From Gnetum montanum (Eukaryota > Streptophyta > Gnetopsida > Gnetales > Gnetaceae), in NCBI GenBank assembly GCA_015680685.1, contig MNCI01000141.1, positions 16,492 to 80,491 on the forward strand: DNA of 64,000 nt, written 5' to 3'. This document shows, one piece after another, positions 34,851 to 47,584 of this stretch (position 1 is its first letter; every line of letters begins with the position of its first letter). The notes below the pieces were generated by a model that ran no database searches, had not been told where the DNA came from, and saw nothing but the letters and a program-made list of their open reading frames with translations. The translations under genes were made by a program, and so were the position numbers.

Positions 34851-36159
34851 CAAGGTCTACGAAAACTATGATTCACTATGCCTAGCATCCTTGCATAGCC
34901 TCCATCAGAAGGCATTAGAAGCTTTCGGTAGGGAGAAACTACTTGCATTTTGAGGCTCCAGTAGGCTAAGGATCATTTGGAAGGCATTGAGACATACTGG
35001 AAGGGAGCAATTGCTTGGAGTTTGAAGTTGCCGAAAGGCAGAAATGTGGATTGCTAGGAGGTGTGCCTAGCATAGGCTTGTAGTCCCACTAGAAAGCATC
35101 GAAACCTTCTAAGAAGAAGCAACTACTTGCATTTTGAGGATTCTAGAAGGTTGAGGATCATTTGAAAGGTGTAAGAACAACTGCAAGGCATTAAGACCTT
35201 TCAAGAGGGAAAAATTTCTTAAAGTTTTCAGCAACAAGAAGGTAGAGGATCATCTAGTAGCAATGTACTAGTAAACTGCAAGAGGGTGCAAGTAGCACCA
35301 TTTTGCAATCAATACCAGAAGGTATGAAAACCTTCTAGAAGTTGATAATTGCTTAAAGTTTGGGGCTACTAGAAGGTAGAAGGCCATCCAGAAGTAGGGT
35401 CTATGAAAATTGCTAGTCATGGCTCCTAGCAGCCTTGCATAGCCCCTACTAAAAGGCATTGGAAGCTTTCGGTAGGGAGCAACTACTTGCAATTTAAGGC
35501 TTTTGGTAGGCTGAGGGATGTCCAGAAGGCATTGAGACCATTCAAAAGGGAGCAATTGCTTTGAATTTGAAGTTGTTAGAAGGAAAAAATGTGACCTATG
35601 AGGAGGTGTGCCTAGCATAGGCCCACAGTTCCCACCAAAAGGCATCGAAACCTTTCAAAAGGAACCAACTTCGTGCATTTTAAGGCTTCCAGAAGGCTAA
35701 GGGTTATCCGAAAGATGGATGACCAACCGAAAGGCATTGAGACCTTTCAGAAGGGAGAAATTTCTTAAAGTTTCTAGCAATCGAAAGGTAGAGGATCATC
35801 CAGAAGTAGTGTATAAGTAAACTATGAGAGGATGTGAATAGCACAGGCCAAAAGTCCATACCGGAAGGCACAAAAAGCTTTCAGTGGTTGATAATTGCTC
35901 AAAACTTGGGGCTATTGAATGGTAGATGTCCATTTGGAAGCAAGGTCTACAAAAATTATGATTCATTACACCTAGTAGCCTCGCACAACTACCATGGAAG
36001 GCATTGGAAGCTTCTAGAAGGGAGTAACTACTTGTATTTTGAGGCTTCTAGTAGGCTAAGTGTCATCCGGAAGGCATTGAGACATATCAAATGGAGCAAT
36101 TGCTTAATATTTGAAGCTACCAGAAGGTAAAAACATGGACTAAAAGGAGATGCGCCTAG
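34851..36159 (+). repeat. Tandem array of ~545-bp units with internal subrepeats
   Basis: The landmark GGTCTAC/GGTCTATG recurs at 34854, 35398 and 35944 (periods 544 and 546). It is followed each time by CTATG..., AAGGCATTGGAAGCTT and GGGAGCAACTACTTGCA. Within a unit, AAGGCATTGAGACC-type segments with GAGCAATTGCTT or GAAATTTCTTAAAGTTT recur, so the unit is itself built from shorter related blocks. There are 2.4 units, the last cut by the LTR of element E at 36160. No coding sense is evident. Confidence 0.82.
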
Positions 36160-38057
36160 TGAAACACCACCAAATCTAGACTACAGCATCCCAGTTGCAA
36201 ATTTTGGTAAAGTGTGGGAACTACTCTCAACCCCTTTGTAGAATGTAGAGAGCGTAGTCTCCTAGAGCATAGTTAGTTGGAGGGAAAAATCTTGAAATTT
36301 TACCTAAGTGATAAGACTACCCTCTCCCCCAAGCAAACCATTCCCGAATGTAGAGAGCATAATCTCCTAGAGTGTAGTCACAGAAGGCTAGTTTTCACAA
36401 ATTTTGCTATGTGTTGAGACTACGCTCGACCCTAGCTAAGAGTGTAGTCAACCTCTTAAGGAGAGCATAGCCAGAAGGAGATTAGCTTCACAAGTTTTGC
36501 CAAGTCCTAGAACTATGCTCACCCAAAACTAGGAGTGCAGTCAACCTCTTGGGGAGAGCATAGTTTGCAATTCCCTCATAGATTCCACTAATATTGGGAC
36601 AATGCTTACCCCCAACCCAGAGCATAATCATCCTTTAGTAGAGTGTAGTCACCTAGGATAGTCTCCAACAACCTCCATAGTGTAGCGACAATGCTAAACT
36701 CAACTCTAGAATGTAGTCAACTCACCTTCAATGAGCATAGTCAACAAATTGCTTCTTTTTTTATATCCCCTTTTGCCCCAAAATTGTAACTATGCTCAAC
36801 CCCACATGAGAGCATGGAAAGCATAGTTCTATAGAGCATAGTCTCTGAGTTTTGTTTCTCAAGTACCTCATGGTCTTCTCAGCACACACACATGTGGTTG
36901 GTAGCATAGTCATAGTCTCACAATCTTGCAGAGTTCAGCAAAGCACAACAAAGCTCTATACTATTAGCCCCATCAGTATACCACATGAACAGTAACTACA
37001 CTGAGCATAGTTCTAGTTTTCCCATTCACCATGTGGTAGCCATCCCACATTTCCTGCTAATCCTAACCTTATATATACCTATGTCTTTGATGCAATAAGG
37101 GTTGGACCTCATATGTGAATTAAGGGCACATTGGTGAACCAACAAAGAGGTGAAGTTGTAGATCACCGTAGACCCCCGCAACCTAGCAAAACATCGTAGC
37201 CAACGGTACACTACAACGGCCAACCTAGCAAATGTAGAGATCTCAATGGAACATCTATCTTCATGGCTGGACAACCCAAGGACTATGACTATGCTATCCA
37301 CCTATGCCTGCTACACACTACATACCTACTAAGCCCGTTGTAACTATGCTCAACCCCATTTGGGGTGGTGTTCTGCTTCACTCTCTCTTTCTTTGCATTC
37401 TCTACACTTTATCCACATTTCTTGTTGTTTTATCACATAACCATGCTTTAAACTACGCTCAAGCGATGGTCCCTAGTCATGTTTAAAACTATGCTCAAGC
37501 AATGATCCCTATGCATTGACATTGTCTACCTTGCTGAAAATCTTGACTGTGCTTGCTGCCTGCCCCACCCCTCCCCCACCTCCTCTGGTACCTATAACTA
37601 TGCTTGATCCTACTAACATCACAAACATCATAAGTACTATAAACACTACCTACATCCTTAGCACTATTTTACATCAACACTATAGCTGACCATACTACAC
37701 CCCCATTACATCTGATAAGTCCCTGTTTGATTGATCATATTGTTCAAGGTGCCTCATCTCTACCTCTAGCAAGCCCTCATGTAGTTTTTGGGCTAAGCTG
37801 TGTGCTTGTGGACCTCAATGTTCTAGCCATCGATGTTTTTGATCGTTATAGTTTCTTGCACTAGAAGGAGGGCCGAACCACTTTTTTAGACTCTGTTGTC
37901 GTTGTCTAGTATGCTCTTTGCATTGCAATTGTTGGCTACAGGCCAGCATAGACCATAACACCCCTATGAACTTGCTACACACACAACAATAGCTAGATCT
38001 TAGGCCAATGTAGGCATTGTCTACTAACTTTTTAGTGTAGATTGGACCCCATAGTCA
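36160..38057 (+). repeat. 5' LTR of element E
   Basis: Starts TGAAACACCACC and ends near AGTCA; the copy at 47585-49385 starts CTAAAACACCAC and ends TATCA. Shared landmarks are TTGTAACTATGCTCAACCCC, GACTATGACTATGCTATCCA, and GTAGCC...CCACATTT ahead of the TATA box (CTTATATATACC near 37071). The LTR is packed with GAGTGTAGTC/GAGCATAGTC words in both orientations. Confidence 0.78.
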
Positions 38058-38339
38058 GTCCCCTTGGGACCCTGCATAGTAACCCAAATCACACTCATTC
38101 CCACTACCTACTAAAAACCCATCGTTTTCAGCTAGAGTGTAGTTGTCTCTAGCATAGCCAATGTAATATGTTCTCTAGCATGAAGAGTGTAGTTAGTATA
38201 GTCTACTCCCTAGCATGGAGAGTGTAGTCAACATAGTCAGTGATGTTAGCTAGGACAAGACCAGTTTAAGTGTAATCCATAGTGTTTCATGACTAGCAAC
38301 CCTTGCAGTCCCCTCTTACAACTCAATCTACATCCATCA

Positions 38340-41300
38340 ATCCAGATGAACCTTCAATGTCAGTCTCAAATGCACTCAACATTTTTCCCATCCAATAGGA
38401 GACTAAGATTGATGACCTTGGGAGTCTTGTAATGGCAGGACAAAGGCAATTCCTTAGGTTACGCAGTCAAGACCTAGAATACGTTGTGCTAAGCAATGAG
38501 TAGTACAACTTCATATGCATGAAGATTCAAGTAGGGTTATTTGTAGACTGCTCTAACATGGAGGCAAAACAAAACTACAAGTTGATCCATCATGATGAGA
38601 GTATATCCCCTTATGATTTGATATCAACTTACTCATGGAGCCCTACCATTGACAATTAGCCCAACTCATTTGAGTAGGTGAGTGCAACATAGGAGTGAAC
38701 TATGAGGAAGCCCTACAAGAGAAAGAGGATGAGTTTGAAGCTTGTTTCAAGCATGAGAGCTCTTTCCACATAGTCTTCCAACGAGTGATCCCTAGTTTGG
38801 CTCTTCCTCAGTCTCGTTCACCCATTCTCCTTGAGATAGTCATAACACTAGCATCACCTTCCCACTTCACTAGGCCTAGGTCAATGCCTGTAATAGCAAC
38901 ACATCAGACACAACACACACATTATGATGCAAAAACTCCCTTTGACTTACCTTTTTTGGCAACATTGCAACCCATTCAGCCATCTCTGCCTGTAGTAATC
39001 ATATCAACTCAACTATACATCCATGCAAGGTCTGTCTCTAGGCCCAAAATGACTTAAGCATCCTATGTCATGCTTGTTTCATCGGTATTCTTGGTGTTGG
39101 CCCAATCCACATGTGCATTGCTTCCCCCAATCACCATCTCTATAACATAGCCAATACATCAAGTGCATTGTGTGGTTCTACAACCTACAACTAGAACATG
39201 AACTACACAGCTAGTCCAATAGCAAATAACATAGTCAGCATATCTAGCTGGAGCATCTCAAAGCTTAAACCAAGCATTTCAAATGATCCAAAGCTTGACA
39301 GAAGAGGTGAAGTGACTTAAAGCCACCTCCTCTGAAACTATTAAAGTGGTGGACTTCTATCATGACTATCCTATAAGTTTTGTAGTCCTGCCTCTAACTC
39401 TTCCATTTAGAGTCTCACTACCTTAATTCACCAAATATAATAGTGAGGGAGACCCTAATGCACATTTGATCATGTTTAGGTTAGAGTGCTTGCTATTGCA
39501 AGCATGGCTACATGCTATCATGCATGTGTTTACCATGTCAGTGATTGGTAAAGCATTAGATTGGGATCATGCACTACCCAAAAGCTCTATCTCCTCTTTG
39601 GAGGACTGCTTGAGCCAATGCGTAATGCATTTCAAATACAACTTGAAGCTAGAGGTAACCTTAGACCAACTAATGCAAGTCAAGAAAGGCCACTTAGAGC
39701 CCATGTAGAAGTTCATTTAATGTTGGAGTGTCTCACTAAATAAAATACGAGAGTTGATAGCTAAAGAATATCTCCTAGCCATTTTTAAGGGCATAGTCAA
39801 TGACTTTATAAAGTTAAAACTTTATTACTTGGGCTTGCAATCCCTAAGCCAAGCCTTCACTCAGACCAAAAGCATAGAAGATGCGGTAGAAGCAATCAAT
39901 GATGTGGCCTATGCAGCCCATAAGAACCAACATGCAAGGAGAGGCAAAGACAAAGGAAAACAGAATGCAAAGGTGGAAACTATAGCCAAAGAAGCCAAAG
40001 CAACCAATCAGAGGTAGATAGCTAGGTAGCCCAAATTCTCGGCCAACAACAAAGCTACCAAATCCAGTGCTAAGGCAATAAACTAGCCTACATCCTCAGT
40101 GGCCCTAATGCAAGTTGTTCAAAGGCCTAACTTTAAGTGCAAGGATTACTCTAAGTGTACCCTGCTACCACTAAAGCCTTTACAGCTACTAGACCAACTG
40201 CTAAAAGTTGGACACATCCAATACAAACAAATGTCTGAAAATGCTCGCAAAAAACATGATAGATACTACGAGCTACTAAGAAATCCCACTTCGGTAGCAC
40301 CAAACGAGTCCCTAGTCCCAAGATATTTTAGGCTAGATTAATTTTTCTATTACCACCAATTGCCCAGCCATAGTACAGTCTTTTCCCTAGCCTTGCAAGA
40401 TGACCTACAAAGGATTATCGATAGAGGCAAGTTGGTATTCAACATTGTAAACTTGATTAGGCCTTAGAACTAGTCCATGAGGGTGTACAATGATCCTATA
40501 AATGCAAATGATGCTAGCTATGTCATAAATACTATCCATGTTGGTGATGATCCAAAACTGGTGCAATAGCCATTTGTGGTCTGGGTGCCCTCTAATAGTT
40601 CAAGGGTCCCCTCAACCCCCATGGGTTTGAGGCTTCCTTTCATTATTAAAGTGCTGCCTCAAGCATCCACAACACCCTTCATAGTTAGGGTCCCCTTGCA
40701 AGTTGCATCAACAATAATCACTCAACCATCCTTTATTATTAGAGTGCTACAACATGTTATCCCCTCACATGTTCGAAGCCCAGTAGTAGTCAATGTAGCA
40801 ATCCATTCCTTTCCAAGGGACAACCTTGCTGGCAACATTAGTAGGCCTCCAAGGTGGCAACATAAGAGATCCAATGAGCATCTTGTAGACAAAATGATTA
40901 GGCAACATCAAGAACAAATAGCACTAGGTCTGCCAAAACTAGTTCCCATATCTATGGTTCCTATGGCCAAAACAACTGAAGAGGCCAGAATGAACAAATC
41001 ATAGGGAGCATTGAGGCCCCTAAGTAAGCCAAGAAAACAAAGCCTAAGTTATCTCCATGAGAAAGCTATCTCTTAGGCTACATGAAAGAACTCAAGACCA
41101 AAAAAAACATGGCTAATGGAAAGGACTTCATGGATGCATTAGCCCAAGTCAAGCAAGCACTTAAGTAGAAAAATACAATATTGAGCTTGTACGACTTGAT
41201 CATGACCTCATCTACCTATTGTGAAGCATTGGTGCAAATGTTCACCTCCATCCCTATTACAGAAGACATCCCTGCAGATGAGATCTCCATCCATGCAGTA

Positions 41301-42043
41301 ATGCTACCCCTTGGACCACATGAATCAAATTCCACATCCCTAGCATTTCATGATGAAGCAATCAAGGTCAATCCTGAAAGGGGAAAGGTCATAACAAATT
41401 CATGTTTATTACTATACACATTAGGCAATGCAAGATTCGCAAAGTGCATGTCAATGACGGAATTGTAACAAATGTAATACCATACACTATCATGGATAAT
41501 CTAGGCTTCACTGATTAAATTAGGCCAACAAAAATCACATGCTTGAAATCCTTCAATGGATCATGCATCATTGTTAGGGGCATTGTTACTATAACTTTTG
41601 TAGCAAGGGAGAAATTCCCCACCACTATCGAGTTCATTGTCATAGAAGAGATGTTGGGATTCAACTTGATATTTGGCAGACCTTGTCTGGCCCAATTACA
41701 AGCTATCTCCTCTCCAATTCATTAAGAGATCCACCTCCCATATGAAGGCAGTGAAGTTATCATCCATGGTGATAATGCTACTCCCTTAGCCATCAACAAC
41801 ATAGACATGGAGCAAGGGTCGAAGGTTAAGTTTCTTGATGATGCATCCATAGAAAAGGATGAGACTCATGAAGTAGATACAACCAAAAGAGTGGTAGAAA
41901 ATAGTGACATCCCGAAGGATGCCCTTTGGGTACAATCGCCCTTTGACGTAGCAAGCGAAGGTCAAGGGGATTACTAGATAGTGCAATCTAGACCCTACAT
42001 GCCTCCTAACCCACACCAAGTTAAGAAGCAACTATGCAACTAA
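38340..42043 (+). pseudogene. gag-protease frame of element E (degenerate)
   Basis: Gag region (about 38440-41000): after a less conserved N-terminal part comes a capsid-like domain at 39420-39740 (GDPNAHLIMFRLECLL, GKALDWDHALPKSSISSLED) with the layout of Tat-type Gag. Then follow a Lys-rich linker (HARRGKDKGKQ), LPLKPLQLLDQLLK, YHQLPSHS and a Val/Pro-rich segment. The protease domain (about 41480-41780) includes SFNGSCIIVRG and NLIFGRPCLAQLQAISSP, corresponding to the flap and hydrophobic-Gly-Arg-Pro motif of Ty3 proteases. The frame ends at TAA 42041-42043 without any reverse transcriptase. At least two frameshifts and several TAG stops break it. Confidence 0.7.
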
Positions 42044-43014
42044 GGTATCTCCTTAGTCCAAAACAAGTTAGGTGCTTACTTGCTATCTACTTTTTTCCAT
42101 ATTGTATTTTACTTTTTGCTTATGTTGCATTAGTTTTACATTAGATTAGCATTGTAGTATGCTATTTGCATTTATCTTGATTGCTAGGATTACACATCGA
42201 TTCAATTAGTATATGCATTTTCTTGTTTTGTTTATGCATTCATCCATTTTACACATTTGCTCACTTAATTTACACTTTCGTAGTTATTACTTTAATGCAT
42301 GAAAAACATAAAAATCACAAAAGTGAACAAATCACAAAAAAGAAAATAGCAATATGTAGCCCAGAATGGCCTAAAAATATGGCTTTTAATTCCATCACCA
42401 TTGGCCTAGAATGGCCTAAAACTATCAGTTTTAATCCCCTTGTTGTGGCCTAGAATGGCCTTAAGCTACCACCTCAGCCCACCATGGCCTTAAACTAGGC
42501 GACCCATAGCCCACTATGGCCTAAAACTGGCAAGCTAGATTGCCTTTAACCCTATAGCAATGGCCTACTATGGCCTTAACTAGAAACACATGGCTTGAAA
42601 TGGCCAAGAAACTAGCATCGACCTTTCCACTATGGCCTTAAACTAGCATGAGGCCCATCAAGGCTTTAAACTGACAACATTCACCATGGCTTATAATGGC
42701 CTAGACTCACAATGGCTCACAATGGCTCACAATGGCCTAGTATCACTATCATTTCATAACTCTAGGCTAGTAGAATAGATCTTTTCTACATTAATTCATG
42801 GCTTAGGCACGTTAGCATAGGTTACATTATAAGCATAATCATAGCAAAATGTAATAAAATCATCATATAGCCATAAATCTTGGACATTACACTTAGAGAA
42901 AATATTATAACACAATATAGAATGAATAGCCATACATAGCTATAACGTAGCATGAGTAGCATCACATAGCAAAAACATGGTAAAAAACCCCATGGGAGGT
43001 ACATCTAATCATGC
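42044..43014 (+). repeat. Spacer of element E with degenerate TGGCC repeats
   Basis: From about 42360 to 42750 the word TGGCCT or TGGCTT recurs roughly 20 times in AATGGCCTAAAACTA-like contexts with irregular spacing; the core TGGCCA/GGCC is palindromic. The flanks (42044-42350 and 42760-43014) are T- or A-rich with no gene recognised. On the minus strand this would be the region just past the stop of the antisense gene. Confidence 0.7.
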
Positions 43015-46000
43015 TCAATTAGTAGCACTAGGTGAAGGTAGAGGCTCCAATTCCTTTACTAAGTTGTTGGGGGCCTTCAACATCATTTCATGCCTGCCAC
43101 AATAAAAAAATATACATAATTATTAAGCATGAATTACATGTAGAAAGCTAATTCAAAAACACAAAGAGTACAAAAAAGCATAAACTAACATAGTGAAAAA
43201 CTATCTTGGGAGGGTCCTGCATCGATGAGTTTTGGAGGTAACTTTCCAAGGCTAGCCTCTAAGTGATAGAGGATCTCAGCTTTGGAAAGTTTTTTCTAGT
43301 CCTCCTAGCCAAAGTTAATACTTGCAAGGGTCTTGCCTTTGTCCATGGTGGTCCATGTGGGTGGATCCATGGAAACTGTAGTAGAAGAGGCCTCTTTGTT
43401 GGGGTTGAAGATTTGCCTCATGGGAGAGTCACTCATGATCATACATTGCACAAACATGTCATATGCTTTCTTTCTACTATTCACCTCAAGAAACATCTTG
43501 AGGTGGCGGTGTTTAGTAGACTCTTTCTTATACCAATGCAAGTATGCATTGTGCTCCTGCTTGTATTGATCATTGTGATCATTTTGCATCTAACCCCACC
43601 TATAAAATTTTGTGTTGTAATTCTTCTAGTCTTAGTTCTTCTAAACAAGCAAGTCTATCTAGAGCTGCTACTCTATCAGCTTCTGCATTGCCTCATTCTT
43701 ACCTTTGATTATGGTCCAATACTAAGCATACTCAATCTTAGAGGTGCACTAGGTACTATCTCTTTGCCATCTAGCTATGATGAAGTCATATCTAGATTGA
43801 AGATCCTTGATCTTCTTATCTTGGCTAGCCACCTTCTCCTACAATTCATGGATGTGTTTTCACAAGAGCTCATTTGAGTACTTGTAGACCCATAACAACT
43901 TGACACATGAAAATGTGCACTTGTTAGATGTCTCATACATGTGATGAGGCACTTGAACAACCTTAGGAGGAAGGTCAAGTAGGGCATCCATCTTTGCTAC
44001 CTTGCTTGGGTCCCATCATAGCTTAGGACCTATAGGTATACAACAACCAAGCAGCCTTAGCTGAAAAATAGGAATTTGAGAACTAAATAGAATAGCACAA
44101 AGAATAATAGCACGACACATGTACCTAGCTCTGGGTCCACTTGTCGTAAGTAGTCCATCATGTCCTTCACAATGCCTTTCATGAAAGCAAATTTATCTAG
44201 CATGTCTACCCATGGCTTCATGTGGTAGGTTGGCATAGGACTATTGGTCAAAACACTTGATTGTGTAATACAACCATGCAATTAGCATAGGGTCTAACAT
44301 AGCTCAAAGTACCAGACTAAATGAGGATAGATAAATGACAATAAAAGTAGATTACCTAGTAAGCCCTTAGGCGTGAGTGTAGGGGGATCACCTAGCTACG
44401 TAGCATCAAATAGCTTATCAAAGTCACCCCTATTAGGGTGTAGTAACCCCTCTTCTTCCATTTGTTGAAGGATCTTCATTGCCTCATGGAGCTCATCTCC
44501 ATGAGCTATCTCCTCCTTAGCTTGAGGGGGGTCTTCCTCTGCTGCCACTTCAACTGTTGCTCTCGTAGCCCTCTCTTCTTTTTCTACAATGAACACAAAC
44601 ATAGTACCATAAGCTAATCAATAAAATAGCATAAAAACATAAATAAAAGATGAATATATATATATATATATATGCAATTAAGGCATCAAGCATCTATGCA
44701 TACTAACTTGAAACATCCTCATGCAAATCTTGTAGCTTGATGCAGATCTTCTTATTGCTTGGCTTCATGACCATGGGGATAGCCTTCTCTTGAGGTCATG
44801 GCCTCTTAATATTAGTCTTAGATGGCTCCACTATCTCTACTATATATTTATCCACCTTATGTACATCCCCAATTCCAATTAGGGGGCCCTCACTTGCAAT
44901 ATCACATGAATAGTACAAGTGCCCCACAGGAACCTTGGTCGTTACTGATAACAACTCATCAATTTTCTCTAGGGGGTCCTATGCACATGTGGTTGAAAAA
45001 ATGTGTTTGATCCATGGCCTAGAAAATTTCTCATGATCTTACACCACCCATCATCCATCATCTTACAAGACCATAAGCTTTACAAACCTTCACAGGTATC
45101 CTGCGAAGAACGCAAAGTGGACATGAGACCTCACTTGGAGGTTGAACGACAACCTAGAAATATTTTCATGCAACCTGATGGCTATGTACTTGGCTCAACT
45201 AAACCTTGTACCCTTTAGTAGCACCTCTTTCATCACTCATGTTTTCCACCCCTAGGATCTTTCCTTGAGAAAGCAACTTTGGGAAGGCATGAGTGTAGAA
45301 CAGAGGGTAGAGCTCTTACACCTTAGGCACCTACACATCTTTGATTGATATGCCTTTGTAAGATTGGGTGTCCCAAAACTAGTCCTTGATCTCCTCTCTA
45401 TGGTCCACCTTCCTTCTAGCCTTATCAACAATCATTGGGCTGTCATAAGGGATGCCAAAGAGATTAGCAAATAAGGCCTTGCTGAGGTCCAGCACTACCT
45501 TCACACTGTGCACCCAAGTAATGAATTGCCTGATGTTACTGCTAAAGGAGTCAATGATGGTAATCATTTTGGTCCCCAGGATACTCAGGCTAAAGGCTAA
45601 GAATAGGTCCACTTACCTAGCATGCATGAGTTAAGCCATCAACACATCTAGCACCTTGTGGCATAGCCAGTGTTGTGTACCCTCCACATCCCTATATTTC
45701 ATGATGAGGGTGGCCTCTGTGTGACCCATGGTGACCATTGTTACCTTAGCCGAGGCAACTGCTACTACAATAAAAAGAAAAAAAACATTATCATCATGAA
45801 AATAAGGCAAACTAAAGGGCACATACATTAGTAAGCACATGAACAAAAAACGTATGTATGCATGTGACACAAATGGAATGTGAGCCTAGGGTGGTACTAC
45901 AAATGAGTCCTCGATGTTGATCTTCCTACAAGCCCACTCCTCATCTAACTAGCTATTGATCATGAATTGCTCATATGCCTTTAGGTAATAGGTGATGTAG

Positions 46001-47461
46001 GTCTCAAGATCATGCCCTAGCTACTCAATCACAACTACTCGAATGTTTGTGCTAGATGAGAATACCTCTAAGGTAGTTTGGGTTAAGGCTAGAGCATTTG
46101 AATCATCATGCAGACCATCTTCATCAACTCTAAACCTAGCATCAACCATAGAACCATCAATGATTTAACATAAACAAATAGCATAAAAACACTATAAGAG
46201 TCATAGAAGCACTTATCGTCTGACATAGTAGACGATTCCATGTGGGTTCTGGAATAGAGTATGCAACCATTGCATGACAAAAAAGGTGTTTCTCTTGTTG
46301 TAGCAAGAAAGCCCCATCATGCACCATACTTTGGATAGCTAACAAGCGCTCCTAGGGCCTCTACTTGAGCCTCCTATCCCATCAACATTGCTAGCAAGCT
46401 CATCTGATATGAACTTTAGAATGTTCTGATTAGCCTTGGGTAGCAGCATCTCAATGATAGCACTAGCAATCTCAATCACCAAATGTGACCACATGATCAC
46501 ATTGAACTATTACAATAGGTACTCCAAGAAATTCCAGGCTCCTGGTCAAAACCACATTGCCTATTGATCCACTCGCATGTTTGGCATAGGCATGTTGGGG
46601 ATTAGTTTACTCATGCAACACAGGATGCCCACGAGCTTAACCACTATCAAAATGGGCTTCAGTAGCACCCTGCAATCATCAAGCAATAGGCAAAGCATTA
46701 ATATACATGCATAGATGCAAATTTTAATATACATAGAATAAACTAATAACAAAAATTAGCAAATCATGCAATTTTGACAATACACCCTATGCCTCATGGG
46801 TGTAGGATGTCGATTAACTTATTTGATGTGCCTAGCACTCATTGGGGTACAACAAACTTTATAGGCTTAACATTGCACATGATTAATGAGATTTTGGCTA
46901 ACTTTGGACTACCCCCACTATGCTGTAGAGCATGGAGAGTGTAGTCCTAAAATAGAAATTTTGGCAAACACTTGGTAGTGCATAGAGAGTGTAGTCTCAA
47001 CTATGGTAGTAGAGAGCATAGTCTCCATGCAGAATCACGTCTAGCAAGTTTTGTCGTAGTCCTATCCTTTTTTTGTCATCGTTGTCCAGGGTGCAATCCA
47101 CAGCAACCCCAACATGGGTAGCAAACACTAGGTAGATGCCCAAAATCCTAGAGTGTAGTCTCGCAAGGTTGAAACCCTCGCATGTTGTAGGGGATGATAG
47201 CCAACAAGAAGGTATAAGTGGTGCATGGTAGAGCCCATGAAATGCTCAAATTGCGTCGATGGTGCCAATGGCCCTATGCTTGTGGCCTAGAGCATAGTTC
47301 ATGGGTTTGTCCCTATGAAAATAAACAAAAAAGAAAGAAAAGTTAGGGGTGCAAGGATAGATCTTCATCTTGCCCTCCACTATGCCAACCCTAGCATCTC
47401 TTGCCAAATGTCGATAGTAGCTATGGTCCCTATGGCCATGCCACGAAGTGTGATTTGCCAA
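43015..47461 (-). pseudogene. Antisense multi-exon gene inside element E (degenerate, unknown function)
   Basis: On the strand opposite to gag, exon-like frames are separated by introns with recognisable sites. Exons, in order: 46669 to about 46217 (acceptor GATTGCAG; donor GTAAGT mutated to ATAAGT), 46135 to about 45880, 45764-44708 (donor GTTAGT), 44583-44356 (acceptor CATTGTAG, donor GTAATC), about 44290-44125 (donor GTACAT), 44060 to about 43200 (acceptor TTTTTCAG), and 43093-43015 (acceptor TGTGGCAG, TGA at 43017-43015). A first exon may lie near 47450. Total coding length is about 3 kb. The exon ending at 43200 encodes a charged coiled-coil-like segment (about 43890-43640), then an Asn/His/Tyr-rich part. 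In-frame stops are nearly all TAG/TAA for Gln. An AT repeat (44653-44673) sits in one intron. No family recognised with confidence. Confidence 0.6.
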
Positions 47462-47584
47462 GCCCTAGACCCCAAACATAGAAATAAAAGAATAGAGACA
47501 AAATAATGCAAAATCCTATCTCCCCTTCCCACATTGAATCCATGGCCTAGCTAGTGCCCAAAACCCAAAAAGAAGTAGAAACCC

